Made by a program: the position numbers and the translations under genes. From Skeletonema tropicum (taxonomy: Eukaryota > Bacillariophyta > Thalassiosirophyceae > Thalassiosirales > Thalassiosiraceae), in assembly GCA_037178625.1 (NCBI GenBank), contig CM074130.1, positions 1,860,001 through 1,924,000 of the forward strand: DNA of 64,000 nucleotides. The letters run 5' to 3'. The notes below the pieces were generated by a model, which saw only the letters and a list, made by a program, of their open reading frames with translations, had not been told where the DNA came from and made no database searches. Positions 17,801-28,000 of this stretch are shown piece by piece; within the stretch, counting starts at the first letter, position 1, and every line of letters begins with the position of its first letter.

Positions 17801-20704
17801 GAAAACCTCCACTTGATGCAGAGAGACACTGATGCTCAACTCAGTGAGCTGAGGGCAACAATGGAGTCTATGGACGGTGACACTGGCGAAGTCAACGAAC
17901 TTGTTGCAGAGGTTGCTAAGTTGAAGTATGCACTGGAAGAGAAGGTCGTTGAATGCGGAGAGTCCGCTGCCTTGAAGGCTGAACTAAAAACGCTAAGGGA
18001 CGAGAACGAAAACCTCCACTTGATGCAGAGAGACTCTGATGCTCAACTCAGTGAGCTGAGGGCAACAATGGAGTCTATGGACGGTGTAACTGAAGAAGTG
18101 AACGAGTTGGTGTCGGAGGTTGCTAAGTTGAAGTATGAGCTAGAAGCAAAAATTACAGAATGCGGAGAGTCCACTGCCGAGAAAGATCAATTAGAGATAC
18201 AACTGTCAGAAACAAATATAGAGCTCTCGACGCTAAGGGATGAGAATGAAAGTCTCCGCGTGATGCAGAGAGACTCTGATGCTCAATTGAACGAGCTAAG
18301 AGCAACAGTAGAGTCTATGGACGGTGACTCTGGCAAAATTGAAGAGCTAGTTGCAGAGGTTGCCAACTTGAAGTATGAGCTAGAAGCCAAGGTCGCTGAG
18401 CGCAATGATAACATGAATGCTCTACATGCACTACAAACAAAGTTGGATAATGCTGAAGAATGTTTGAAAGAAACAATGAATGGATCAAATGAAGACATGG
18501 AAGCTCTACAAGAAGAAAATTACGAGCAGAGTAGAAAGTTGGTTGATTTGCAAAACAACTTGAACGTTGTTGAGAGTAGTAGATCAGATCTACAACTAGC
18601 CCTTGATGAGAAAATGCGTACAATTGAAAGCTTCGAGGCACACATCAACTCTTTGAATGCTCAGTTATCGGAAGCATCTAATCTTCATCAAGAGATCATA
18701 GACCTGAGAACAGCATTTGAAGACAAGTCCCAAGAATGCGAAACTCTTGCTAGCAAGGTGGACGAGGTCCAAGTTGCCTTAGACTACGCTCAAACAGTTA
18801 ATGAGAAGGCAATCAAAGAAAGTTCTGACCAATCCAACGAACAGATTTCGAAGTTGAATGCGAAGATCGCAGAACTACTCAAAGATCACAACGTTACTAT
18901 GCAAGGCATGGAAGACCGTCTCATAGATGCATCGAATCAAATTGCGAATCTGAGTGCTCAATGTGATGATTGTAGACAGAGGCTTGAAGACTCCCAAATA
19001 GAGTGTGCTAGATGCGCCGAAACCATTTCAAAGTTGGAAGACGAAAAAGTACAACTATCTTCAGCCTTAAAGTTGGCTAATGCAGCAATCGAAGAGAATC
19101 AGAAGCAGGCGTCCATAAACAACACGAGTGCTGATATCATCAAGGAAGAGATGAACTCGATCATGAGTCAAAACAAAGAGCTAATTGAGAGGAACGAGGT
19201 CATTCTGCAGGAGAAAGCTGGTGCTGTTGAGGCTCTTGACATAAGAACCAATCAGTTTGAACAGGAGGTTTCTAGATGTAATGCGAGGGTTGATACTATC
19301 AAGAAAGAAATGGAATCAACCATGAACCAAAACATGGAGCTAATTGAGAGGAACAAGGCCTTGCTTCGTGAAAAAGAAGGTACTTTCGGTGCTCTTGTGG
19401 CCAAAACTACCGAGTTAGAACGAGAGAAGAAGCTATCTCAAAAGGCAAACTCAGAGGCACAGCAAACCATGCTGGACTTGGAGCAGCAGTTACAAGATCT
19501 CAAGTCCACAAACAAACGTCTGGAGAGTGAACTGTTCGAATACTCATCCGCAGCTAATGATTATGCAGCTCTGATGAAGGAAAGAGACAATCTAGCACAA
19601 GAAGCAAAAGTTCTCCGGGAACAAGTCAATGAGCTTTCGTCTCAAGTTGCCGATACTTTTAGCGCAGTACAGCGGGAGGCTTTGTTAGCCCGTATAAGTA
19701 ACCTCGAAGCTGAGCTCCACGCCAACGAAAACGAAAACGCTGCAGATCTACGTGATGAGTTGACATCAATGCAAGAGGAAAGAGAGCAGCTTGATCAAGA
19801 TAACGAAGAATTATTAGTGCAGTTGGGACTTATGCAACAAGATAAGCTTCAAAATGAAGCAGCCCGTCAGGTTGAAATGGATGGGCTTCGTGAGCAAGTC
19901 TCCATTCTCAAGGTAAAGTGCGACCGTTTACAAAGTGATCTTCGTCGTAGTGAGACTTCGAATCCGACCATGGATAATAATCAAGAAGTCATTGAGTGCC
20001 TTCGAGGTGAAATTCGTCAACTGAAAGAGAATTCCGCTGCTCTCAACAAGGATAAGTTTGCAAATGAAGCAGCCCGTCAGATTGAAATAGATGGACTTCA
20101 TGAGCAAGTCTCCAAACTCAAGGAGAAGTGCGACAGTTTACAAAATGACCTTCGAACCAAGGATAATAGTCAAGAGGTCATTGAGCGTCTTCGACATGAG
20201 ATTCGTCAGCTGAAAGAGAATTCTGCTACTCTCAGCAAGGATATTAGCTTACTCAAGCTGAAACTCGCAGACAAAGATAGTGAAGTCACGTCGATAAAGG
20301 AGCACATGGAGAATGCTTTGAATGAAAAAGACGGAGAAATAAGCAAGTTGTTGCGAGCGGCAGAAGAGATGCAATACACCGCAGATACAACTGAAGAGAT
20401 TGAGAGTGATTCTTTTTATCAAGATCAATCGAATGTCAGCACAGAAGAAGAGAAAGAATACTACTCTGGCGAGGAAGATGATATCAGCCTCCAAGGTCTT
20501 CTAGCCGAGGAGACGGACTCAGATGACTTCCTTCGAAGTCAGATTGTCATCTTGGCCCAAGCCTTGGAGCGTGCTGAACTGCGTCGGGCTCAAACACTGG
20601 AACGCATGATCACTGAACGGAAATCCAATGCAGACATCATTGGCCAGCTGGGGCTATCAGTCAAGCGTTTTTATGCCACCATAAGACGTAGTGAGAGACT
20701 ATAA
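14894..20704 (+). CDS. Giant coiled-coil protein with acidic GWDDD-repeat N-terminus
   Basis: A 1936-aa single-exon protein. The first ~460 residues are acidic and disordered. They carry repeated Trp motifs in Asp/Glu context ('GWNDDSF', 'GWDDSLLD', 'GWDDDDNLEMDDDDDFDF', 'GWDDDINVDDSMF'), resembling short acidic-Trp adaptor-binding motifs of trafficking proteins. From ~500 to ~1800 it is one long coiled coil, with an internal repeat of 69 residues (207 bp; 'ELRATMESMDGD...MQRDSDAQL'). The units starting at 17660 and 17867 are nearly identical, and more diverged ones lie on either side. The C-terminus has an acidic segment and a compact conserved-looking tail ('FLRSQIVILAQALERAELRR' to 'SVKRFYATIRRSERL'). 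Architecture suggests a golgin- or tether-like scaffold, which is inference only; no GRIP or GRAB domain was recognised. Confidence 0.8.
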   Translation: MWSQFAAVAAPTAGAEKVSTAQQQPPPDEHEDDINISGDTNNNGWNDDSFDMEDEEFDTIIDGDGDDNGSTAEAPIATDITTDINDGVNTSQTEGWDDSLLDNDELLNSPPRTPAVTYQDAKFEANTNGTASNLQSDNNGGILGKAAENFGAALLASLDDEDEDEEVNQEQQQVSGRGGFGAGFVMKGLSRFIEAATVPQEEYSEEEHDVSGDEDGEGGWDDDDNLEMDDDDDFDFSQNGNYDQHVQSRDGENVENGVIPQGDLKTSSPIPPVQNVVEENGDEILPQEDGWDDDINVDDSMFEQEVEGSNGEIHHSDDNNTHDVMAVDNYELEKDKSPEPVLNHGGAEESFSSLPHQQSWYINAMEGGQGGVVYSEKSTADNNVDVPAPVPSEHVPELIDTATETESVLPTEIASDVGMPISAMPSANTSPRSSLNGTTAPITQCELKCECLKLIMPLPDNSNGLDTSFTSQPENDGFGTKTLPDGTTVLVNYEQLLLNEATKRILVERSVESYERTIANLESKHNTTLQSNLQHEEKENLLSSQLMLAKNEIAELKTLVSQLQVEKEQSHQSESHLFEAELTAACTERDQFQNTATSLQEELKRKEDEVQSLQSSLTEVQNESSKLKSENEILQRECNGLQEELSGKSEEVFQLNRRNSENFADKTSQAVELVRLQEQNKDLKGEVESLQEELHAATEELHAATEENKELNLQVSETFANNSSKAVEYEQTCGRLEAELSEANNQLATLRDENEELRNIQRESDAQIMELRATMESMDGDAGEATHLVAEIANLKYELEAKVVECNEFTNEKNRMDRELTEARTELTTLREQNDELRVTVETMDGDASEVTQLAAEVANLRYELEAKVAECGESATEKNQLETILTDSKAELTSLREENESLRVMQRESDAQINELRAAIESMDGDTGEVNELVAEVAKLKYALEEKVVECGESAALKAELKTLRDENENLHLMQRDTDAQLSELRATMESMDGDTGEVNELVAEVAKLKYALEEKVVECGESAALKAELKTLRDENENLHLMQRDSDAQLSELRATMESMDGVTEEVNELVSEVAKLKYELEAKITECGESTAEKDQLEIQLSETNIELSTLRDENESLRVMQRDSDAQLNELRATVESMDGDSGKIEELVAEVANLKYELEAKVAERNDNMNALHALQTKLDNAEECLKETMNGSNEDMEALQEENYEQSRKLVDLQNNLNVVESSRSDLQLALDEKMRTIESFEAHINSLNAQLSEASNLHQEIIDLRTAFEDKSQECETLASKVDEVQVALDYAQTVNEKAIKESSDQSNEQISKLNAKIAELLKDHNVTMQGMEDRLIDASNQIANLSAQCDDCRQRLEDSQIECARCAETISKLEDEKVQLSSALKLANAAIEENQKQASINNTSADIIKEEMNSIMSQNKELIERNEVILQEKAGAVEALDIRTNQFEQEVSRCNARVDTIKKEMESTMNQNMELIERNKALLREKEGTFGALVAKTTELEREKKLSQKANSEAQQTMLDLEQQLQDLKSTNKRLESELFEYSSAANDYAALMKERDNLAQEAKVLREQVNELSSQVADTFSAVQREALLARISNLEAELHANENENAADLRDELTSMQEEREQLDQDNEELLVQLGLMQQDKLQNEAARQVEMDGLREQVSILKVKCDRLQSDLRRSETSNPTMDNNQEVIECLRGEIRQLKENSAALNKDKFANEAARQIEIDGLHEQVSKLKEKCDSLQNDLRTKDNSQEVIERLRHEIRQLKENSATLSKDISLLKLKLADKDSEVTSIKEHMENALNEKDGEISKLLRAAEEMQYTADTTEEIESDSFYQDQSNVSTEEEKEYYSGEEDDISLQGLLAEETDSDDFLRSQIVILAQALERAELRRAQTLERMITERKSNADIIGQLGLSVKRFYATIRRSERL

Positions 20705-20998
20705 CTTTGCAAACTTTGAGTAATATTTAAGGTAGTGGTGTATGAGAAATTTTTTAGTCCGTCTGGTGGGCCCTCTCAGAGGTAACATTACCTTTGTTAA
20801 TAATGATAACGAACATGTGCTGCAATAGATCGAATTCCCCACCCGCACTAACTTTGAGTAATATCTACCTTGGAATTTAGTTTAAACATAGCATCTTCCC
20901 AACAGAAGAAAGCCCAAGATGTTCATCTATCAAGCTCATCTATTTCCTCATTCAAGTGTATTCTCTTTCATATACAATAATGATAACGTGTTCATTGT

Positions 20999-21753
20999 TT
21001 AAGATTCAGACTTGTGCTCACTATCGTCGCTGTCTTTGTGCACAATTTCGTTCAATTCCTGGAAGCAAGTACGCCACTTCAAAGAAATGTAAGTGTGAAG
21101 AAGCTCGTCATCGGCCTTAATATCACGGGTGGCATAAATCTCAAACCTGTCTTCATCGAAGAATCGAACCATTTTGGTGTTGGCAGTTCCCTCTCTGCAG
21201 GTGTTGTAGTAGGGGGCGCATCCACTAGCCATTCCCCAGGTCTAATGGAAATAAATAACGGAAGACACATGTGTGTAAGAAAACAGAAAAATAATATGCA
21301 TGCACGACATGTTGTTATATGTACAGTGCACGACGTAAGTGCCATTGCTTTTTGCATGGGCCAGCAGCTGCATAGAGACAGTCAAAGCAAGATTGCCCTC
21401 TTCAATGCAGGCGATTGAAATAGATGAACAATGCCGATCCCAATTGCAACGAACATTCCCACCAACGCAATGAGAAGCACACATGCTTCCCACTCCTACA
21501 CGACAGATAGACAAAGCAGACACAAGCTCACCTTGTTGGGACGCTCCATACTCCAAGTGAAAATGTAAGGGCATGTGTTTCCGTCAAATCCCTCTGGCAA
21601 ACGTCTCATTAAACCCTTCTCAACGAGTTCGCCCTCCTTGATATCGACGGCGGCAAACGCACCGTCGAACATGCCAGTTTCCTCGTTGGAGAATGAGGAT
21701 TGCTTGACGTAGACTTTGGAGCAGTCGATTTTGGTATCTGCGTGGGAGGTCAT
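20999..21753 (-). CDS. Small SET-domain protein (two exons)
   Basis: Exon 1 is 21532-21753 and exon 2 is 20999-21241. A 290-nt GT-AG intron (21242-21531) separates them: donor 'CCAACAAG|gtgagc', acceptor 'ccattag|ACCTGG'. It splits between codons and keeps frame, giving 154 residues. Motifs of a compact SET domain are visible: an N-terminal segment 'MFDGAFAAVDIKEGELVEKG', the core 'GMASGCAPYYNTCREG' with the AdoMet-site Asn-region, then 'MVRFFDEDRFEIYATRDI' and 'DDELLHTYISLKWR'. This is a protein lysine methyltransferase-like fold without the usual Cys-rich pre/post-SET modules, so substrate and activity are open. The acidic Ser-rich tail (KDSDDSEHKSES) is short. The splice model is my reconstruction and fits both motifs and phase. 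Confidence 0.8.
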
Positions 21754-22066
21754 TTTGGATAGAAGTGGAAGAGGATGAGGAGATGAAGACGTTACAATGC
21801 AATGCTTTCAAAGAAGGCTAATTTCAATTGTGAGGTTGGAAAGCGGCGATGCAGGGGGGCGAGAGGATCGCGGAGGAGGATGCGTGGTCACCAAATGGAG
21901 CTGTGCAGCTTGTTTCGCGCGGGAACCAACGCGAGGAATTAGTACTACTTTGTGACGCACTCAGAAATGGATTCAAGTCTTGTTTGGCAGCATTGGCTTT
22001 TGCTTGCTCAAAGTTCTGTGCTCATAAATCATACTGACAGCAAAAGTGTATTCTGCAAGCTGCAAG

Positions 22067-22323
22067 GTAAGTGTCACGTGAAAGATGGTGCTGGTTGTTG
22101 ATTGGTCATCGAATCCTTGATAATAGGGCACGATTTCATTTCAACTATCGTGGCATATCTTTCCGTCTCTGTCGGGGTATTGTAGCGGGAGCTAACTCAA
22201 TAGCACCTGTTTAACATTCTTGTTGGATCTTTGTCATTGGGGGGGTGTATCTTTTGATCTGATGTCATGCATTGACACTGGTGTTCTCATCAATCATTCC
22301 ACTAACAACCTTTCATTTCACAG
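22067..22323 (+). other. Probable 5'-UTR intron of the 70-residue gene
   Basis: A consensus donor 'gcaag|gtaagt' at 22066/22067 and a pyrimidine-rich acceptor 'tttcatttcacag' ending at 22323 bracket 257 nt just upstream of the ATG at 22339. This suggests an untranslated first exon. The 21754-22066 stretch is the shared upstream region between this gene and the divergent SET gene; no other gene seen. Confidence 0.55.
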
Positions 22324-22338
22324 ACAAACACTATCACC

Positions 22339-22551
22339 ATGCCAAGATCTGGAACTAACAGTCAGGGAAACCACTACAACACTCCTGGAGGAACCAATTC
22401 CTCCGGAGGAAGTAGCTACCACTACTCGAACAGCAATGGTTCGTACTATTACTCCAATGACAACGGTAGCACCTACTACAACAATGGAAGCGGAAGTGCT
22501 ACTTACACCTCTCCCAGTGGTCAGTCTAGTACCTACTCTACTTCCAAGTAA
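22339..22551 (+). CDS. 70-residue Ser/Tyr/Gly/Asn-rich protein
   Basis: 'MPRSGTNSQGNHYNTPGG' followed by repeated Tyr-Tyr/Ser-Asn blocks (SSYHYSNSNGSYYYSNDNGS, then 'TYYNNGSGSATYTSPSGQS'). Despite low complexity, the N-terminal 'PRSGTNSQGNHY' and the regular Gly-Ser-Tyr register look like a small protein type I recall from fungi and algae, so I believe it is real. A well-formed 5' intron precedes it. It has no signal peptide and no charge cluster; it may form a beta-rich or disordered structure. Function unknown. Confidence 0.65.
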   Translation: MPRSGTNSQGNHYNTPGGTNSSGGSSYHYSNSNGSYYYSNDNGSTYYNNGSGSATYTSPSGQSSTYSTSK

Positions 22552-22877
22552 AGTCGTCATTGGTGACTTCATGTCCTCGATTTTATGATGTGGAACCAAC
22601 ATTTCGATGGGTTCTGTGCGCACATCATTTTCCTTGTCTTTGTTGTAAAGCTTGCATGATCTAGTTGATAAGGCAGGATAAAGTAATTGACAAGTTACAA
22701 TCACAGAATAGGTACTTTAGAATGTTGTTTTAGAATAAATAGCTATCAGTGCTGACTGACTTCGCAACTCCGACGATACCTTTCTGATACATTCATTTGT
22801 TTATCAAGATCATGTGTTTATCAATGACCACCTGCGCACCAGCTATTTACATCTCTCTTCCCTCTTACTCATCTCGA

Positions 22878-24440
22878 TCAGTAAGACCCATCCATACCAG
22901 CCATACTCGAAATAATAATCTTGTACCCATCATCCAAAAGCACCTCTCTATCTTTCACGCTCTCACAAATCTTGGGCATATCCTGTGAAACATCCAAAAA
23001 CTTGCACAAATACAACAGCAACGCAAAGTCGGATAGCAAATCAATAAATGTCCAGCCAGCCTGACCACTCTTGGTAAGTTGTCTCTTCATCTCATCATGA
23101 GTCTGTTGCCGATCACCAAATGGACGATTGGCAAAGGGGAATTGCGTCACAAACATATCCGATTGATATCCATGAATGGGCACCAATGTCAAGAAGAAGT
23201 TGTTCTCCACGGTGGGACTTGGCTTACCCTCCTGAATCGCCGTGAATGTTTCATTGACATAACAAAATCCCGGATTGGGTCCAATATCCAACGCTTCTTC
23301 GGCAACCATTTCCATACATTGCAAACTAACCTGAAACGCCTCTACAATGACATTCCCCTCATCACCAACAGTACAACGTACCGTAACAAACGGCGTCTCC
23401 TCTACACCCTGTGCACATTCCAACTGTAATTCCGCAGCCATGATCACTTCGGCAGCTGAAAATTGAAACCCAGTCTCACGGGGAGGCTGACCCACAATCC
23501 AACCCACCTTTTGCAATCCCAACAAGGATGCGACATGTTCCACATTCTCTTCCTGATCATCTTCCAAAATGACAAATCCCTCGGCAGCATCGGCATCTGC
23601 CTCCTGCGGGGGTTCGTAAATCGCTTCCACAATGACCTTTTTATTCTTTTTGACCTTGGTTTCTTCACTCTTGGGCATGCGTGCCCCCCACCCCTGTCGA
23701 ATATGCGATCGATCCTCCTCCTCTTCCTTATTGGTTGCATTTTCCTCCTCCTCCTCCTCATCGACAAACCGTCCATACAAATAGCCAAACCTCTGCTGTC
23801 GAAATTGAAACCTCCTCAAATAACTCTGAAAACAATCTACTGCTCCACTCTCCAAATGTAGACCTTCAACACCGACAAAACTCTTTTCTTGACGTTTAAT
23901 TTTGAAATTGTACTTGTCGTCCATGGCAGTGAATTCATTGAGTGTCCATGATTTTTTAATGTCGCGGAGGGGCATGAGGCCTGGTCGGAAGCCTAATTGG
24001 GCGTTACCATTGGGGTTGGATGAGTTGGATTCGTTGGTGTGGATTAGTTTGATGCTGCCGTCTTTGTCAATGATGCGTTTTGTATTACTCGATGAGAAGG
24101 ATGATGCTGATGATGGTTCTCCCGATGAGGCAGTGCTAGTAGTGGCAGTAGTGTTACCGGCAGCGCTATTGCCAACAGTATTTTCAGCACAGGTCGAAGC
24201 GTCTACCTTGCAATACAGCATGAGACCATCTCTCATTTGCACACCGGATTGTTCGCAGAGTGGTGCGGAGGTGTCGAGTGGCTCACTGCATCTTGGATCG
24301 AGACAGAGTGGCGCTTCGTAGACCACGTGAGGACGAGTTTGAGCAATCTTATCGAGGATGAGTTGGGTGGTGATGGAGGAGGGTGGGGAGGTGATGGTGA
24401 CTCGCCAGATCCCAATGTTGGTTCGTACTCGAATGATCAT
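22878..24440 (-). CDS. NPL4: NPL4-like Cdc48/p97 cofactor
   Basis: A 520-aa protein. The N-terminus is a ubiquitin-fold region ('MIIRVRTNIGIWRVTI'). A Ser-rich linker follows, then the NPL4 zinc-finger/MPN region: 'RPGLMPLRDIKKSWTLNEF', 'GAVDCFQSYLRRFQFRQQRF', 'GYLYGRF' then 'VIVEAIYEPPQE', and 'LLGLQKVGWIVGQPPRE' with 'FSAAEVIMAAELQ' further on. NPL4 pairs with UFD1 to recruit ubiquitylated substrates to the Cdc48 unfoldase in ERAD and chromatin extraction. The MPN fold lacks the JAMM metal ligands, as in known NPL4. The Cys/His ligands of the usual NPL4 zinc finger are not evident between ~160 and 200, and there is no C-terminal NZF, so ubiquitin contacts may differ. An acidic insertion with poly-Glu lies near residues 230-250. 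Confidence 0.88.
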   Translation of the reverse strand: MIIRVRTNIGIWRVTITSPPSSITTQLILDKIAQTRPHVVYEAPLCLDPRCSEPLDTSAPLCEQSGVQMRDGLMLYCKVDASTCAENTVGNSAAGNTTATTSTASSGEPSSASSFSSSNTKRIIDKDGSIKLIHTNESNSSNPNGNAQLGFRPGLMPLRDIKKSWTLNEFTAMDDKYNFKIKRQEKSFVGVEGLHLESGAVDCFQSYLRRFQFRQQRFGYLYGRFVDEEEEEENATNKEEEEDRSHIRQGWGARMPKSEETKVKKNKKVIVEAIYEPPQEADADAAEGFVILEDDQEENVEHVASLLGLQKVGWIVGQPPRETGFQFSAAEVIMAAELQLECAQGVEETPFVTVRCTVGDEGNVIVEAFQVSLQCMEMVAEEALDIGPNPGFCYVNETFTAIQEGKPSPTVENNFFLTLVPIHGYQSDMFVTQFPFANRPFGDRQQTHDEMKRQLTKSGQAGWTFIDLLSDFALLLYLCKFLDVSQDMPKICESVKDREVLLDDGYKIIISSMAGMDGSY

Positions 24441-25052
24441 TATGGTTATTGGATTCTTCTGACTGTTACTAATTATTGTTTCGATTTGATTCTATTTCGA
24501 ATTCAGCTCCGCGATAAATAACGGATGCGTGGGCGCTTGTCCGAGGCAGTTCTATCGATGATGACGCTATTCTGATCGGCTGAGCAATGCAGTGGTAGAT
24601 CTACCGCTACTGTTGATAAGAGGTCAACGGGTCAACGGCGTACTGGATGAAGATGCTGAACTCTTCGAACCCTCCAGAAAAAATTGTTAGATCAAGTATC
24701 ATCGTCGCTAAATCTTCGCCATCTTGCTCTGCTCAAGATCTGCAACTGCACTTTGTCTTTGCACTTCGCCACTTGCCATCCACCTGCTCGCATTTTGCAT
24801 TGCCTATAGCCCTTAATTGACTTTGCTTCAGCTACAGCACTATAAACCAGCACCTTCCCAGTGGCCGTGCAGGTGGCTGGCAAGGAATTAGCGTAGTAAT
24901 AGCCAAGGCTCGACTCTGATAGGCTGGTGCACACATTGCTCGCCGCCCTACTTATTCTCTCTTGAGTCACTCATCGCCTTGAATCTTCGATCTACCAGCC
25001 TCCCAATTAAGTATTTGTGCACTTGTTTGCACTCAAATTTTTTACACACAAA
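24441..25052. other. Divergent promoter region between NPL4 and the GalNAc-transferase
   Basis: No gene is supported. A head-to-head arrangement leaves ~610 bp to serve both promoters. CT- and AC-rich stretches near 24980-25050 precede the + strand ATG. Confidence 0.4.
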
Positions 25053-28000
25053 ATGGTAACCATTAACAACTCCGCCTCTCGCGGCTCATCCAGAAGCAAC
25101 AACAACAACATGTCCATGAAGCGCATCATACTCCTCGCATTCGGCATCATTTCCATATTGGGGATGTATCTCTATTTTCGCATGCTCAAGGCAGTCAATT
25201 TGGGGCTGAATTATCAGGATCATGCTCACCATGACAAGCCGTATGTTCCTCCTCGAAAAGTAAAGAAGAATGGATCTAATAACAACAATAGTGGATATGT
25301 TAGGAAGAATAAACATGATCGGTCATCGAGCATTATCATTGAGGATAAAAAGGAGCAGCAAGTGAATGTCAATAGATATTCATTGCAAAAGGATGATGTC
25401 ATTGCTGCAAATGACAAATTCGATTCAAATTTGTATAATAATGATGCTGCTGTTCACAATGACAACGAACAAGATGACGAAAGTACTGACGGTAATGATG
25501 ACGATGACGAAACCGATAACAACATTGACACTACTACTGCCGACCAAGAAGAAGCAAGCAGCGCGGACGAAGTACCCACACCAGTATGGCACATGGCAAG
25601 CGATCCCGATGACTCATTTGAACGGATCTATCTCACACCCGAACAAAAACTAAAGTTTAAACACTTTCGTCACTTGGGCAAGGGTGGACCAGTCAACAAG
25701 GGCAATGGGATCAAAAGCTTTTTCAATCCCATTTGTCGTCATTATCGATTTGATGAATCGCGATTGCCAACAGTGAGTGTGGTGATTACGACACAAAATG
25801 AGCCGGATAATTGGGTATCCATTACGGTAGAGTCGATATTGGCACGTACTCCTCCAAATCTACTTGTGGAAGTGATTGTCGTGGATGACAATGGTCTTCC
25901 TGGCCATCACGGGCTGCCTCCAAATATACGCAAAAATGTCGATGAGGGAGAATGGGACTATCTCAAGTCACTATCACCCAAAGTAAAAGTGATCCAACAT
26001 GAAAATAGAGAAGGGTGCGCTCGAAGTCGATTGACTGGAGCAAAGATAGCCACGGGGGATGTGTTGATGTTTGTCGATTCACATATTGAAATGGAAAGTA
26101 GCACGTGGTATCATCATCTTGCCCTCCCCATTGTGGAAAATCCTAAGACTATTGCGATGCAAACAATTGATGTGATTGATGATTTAGGTACAAAGGACTA
26201 TGGGTCGGGAGCAGGACCGTTGCAGTATGGGGTTGTGAGTGATCAGTTCTGGTTTAGTTATCAAGTGGATCGATTTGGTGATTATATGGAACCATTGGAC
26301 CCGGCGGAGTTTACCGAAGAGGAGTTGGAAGAACGGCGTGGATTCAAATACAAGGCTGAAATTCCCCACACGCGAGAACCATATGAAACACCCTTTGGAC
26401 CTGGAAGTTTGTTCGCTATTCGTCGAGACGAATTTTGGAGATTGGGTGGATATGACGAGGGCTTGTACGTTTGGGGAGGTGAGAACACGGAAATGGCATT
26501 CAAAATGTGGATGTGTGGTGGGCGGATGCTCATGGTACCCTGCTCTCGCGTTGGTCATATGTATCGTCAGCACAAGGAGAAGGATGGGCGGGGAGCATTA
26601 ACTCGATGGCCGCCGACATTGCCCCAAGAAATGACGGATCGACTTGGCTGTGCGTACAAGAATGAAACATACACTGGTCGCTTCATAGTGTTACGTCATC
26701 CTGCGGATAATTTCACTCGCATTACGACACGGAACAACCTTCGCATTATGGAAACATATGTGGGTGATCACCCCGCGAAGCTGGCGTACTACAAACGAAT
26801 GTTTGGTCAAGAGGAGTTAAAGCCCGAGTTTCAACGATTTGTCGATGAGTGGAAGGTCGACCCTGCTGCTCAGAAGCAAGTTAGTCTCATGAAGAAGAAT
26901 AAGTGTCACGACTTTGAGTGGTGGGATAAATATGTGTTTATGAGATTGACTGGCCGCCATCATCCTTGGCATCCTCTCAATGGAAAGTACAAACAGGTTA
27001 ATTGTGGTAACCACAAGGCTAAAACATGTCAGCTTTGCCCCCAGGGCAACGGAAAGGATTGGTGTAATGGTGATTGCTCTTGGTGTGAGACTTCAAGCAC
27101 GTGCTTTCCCGCCGAAGATTTTGCCAAAAATTGCATAACAGCATCAAAGAAGCGCGCACTTGAAGCTTACAAGAAGAAAGCTTTGAGTGAGCCTAAGCAG
27201 AACAAAAAGGCAGGAGGCGTACATTTGTTTCCGAGAGAGCGTGTGAAGCTTCCCGATGCCATGAAAGATAAGCCTATCCTCACCATAAGTGTTGTACTCC
27301 CTTGTGGATTTGAACATGACTATTTCATCCGCACAGCAGAGTCAGTATTCTATGAAACGCCAGCAGAGGTTCTAAAAGAGATAGTTATTGTAGATGATGC
27401 TAGCGAGCCTCCACTAAAAGACTCTTGGGCAGAAGATGCAGCTGCCAACTTCGGGGTCAAGTATGTTCGGCTGAATGAACCAGCCGGTCTAATTGGGGCT
27501 AAACAAGCTGGAGCGGAAGCCGCGACTGGGGATATAATCGTTTTCTTTGATTGTCATGTGAAGCCTGACGTCGATTATTGGGTGCCATATGTCAGAGAGA
27601 TTAGCGAAAATTATAAACGTGCAGTGATACCCGTCATAACTGTTCTTGATGTTGATACATGGACGCAACGGGAAAGGCCAGCGAAAGGAAGCGGCATGAG
27701 CAAATGTTACTTGACATTTGATGCCGAATTCAAGGTGAGTGTATTGAAAAGATTCACGAAGAAATGGAATATGAAGAATTGCAAATAACCCTCGTCTCAA
27801 CTTGTTTTCTTAATTATCCTAGTGGACAACTGATAAGACACCCTACGTTCCTATTATGAGTGGAGGGCTGCTTGCAATCAGCCGCAAGTGGTTCTTTGAG
27901 ATTGGAGGTTATGACTCGAGCATGAAGGGATGGGGCGGGGAAAATCTTGACCAATCCCTACGTATTTGGACATGTGGTGGAGAAATTGTCAGTGCTCCCG

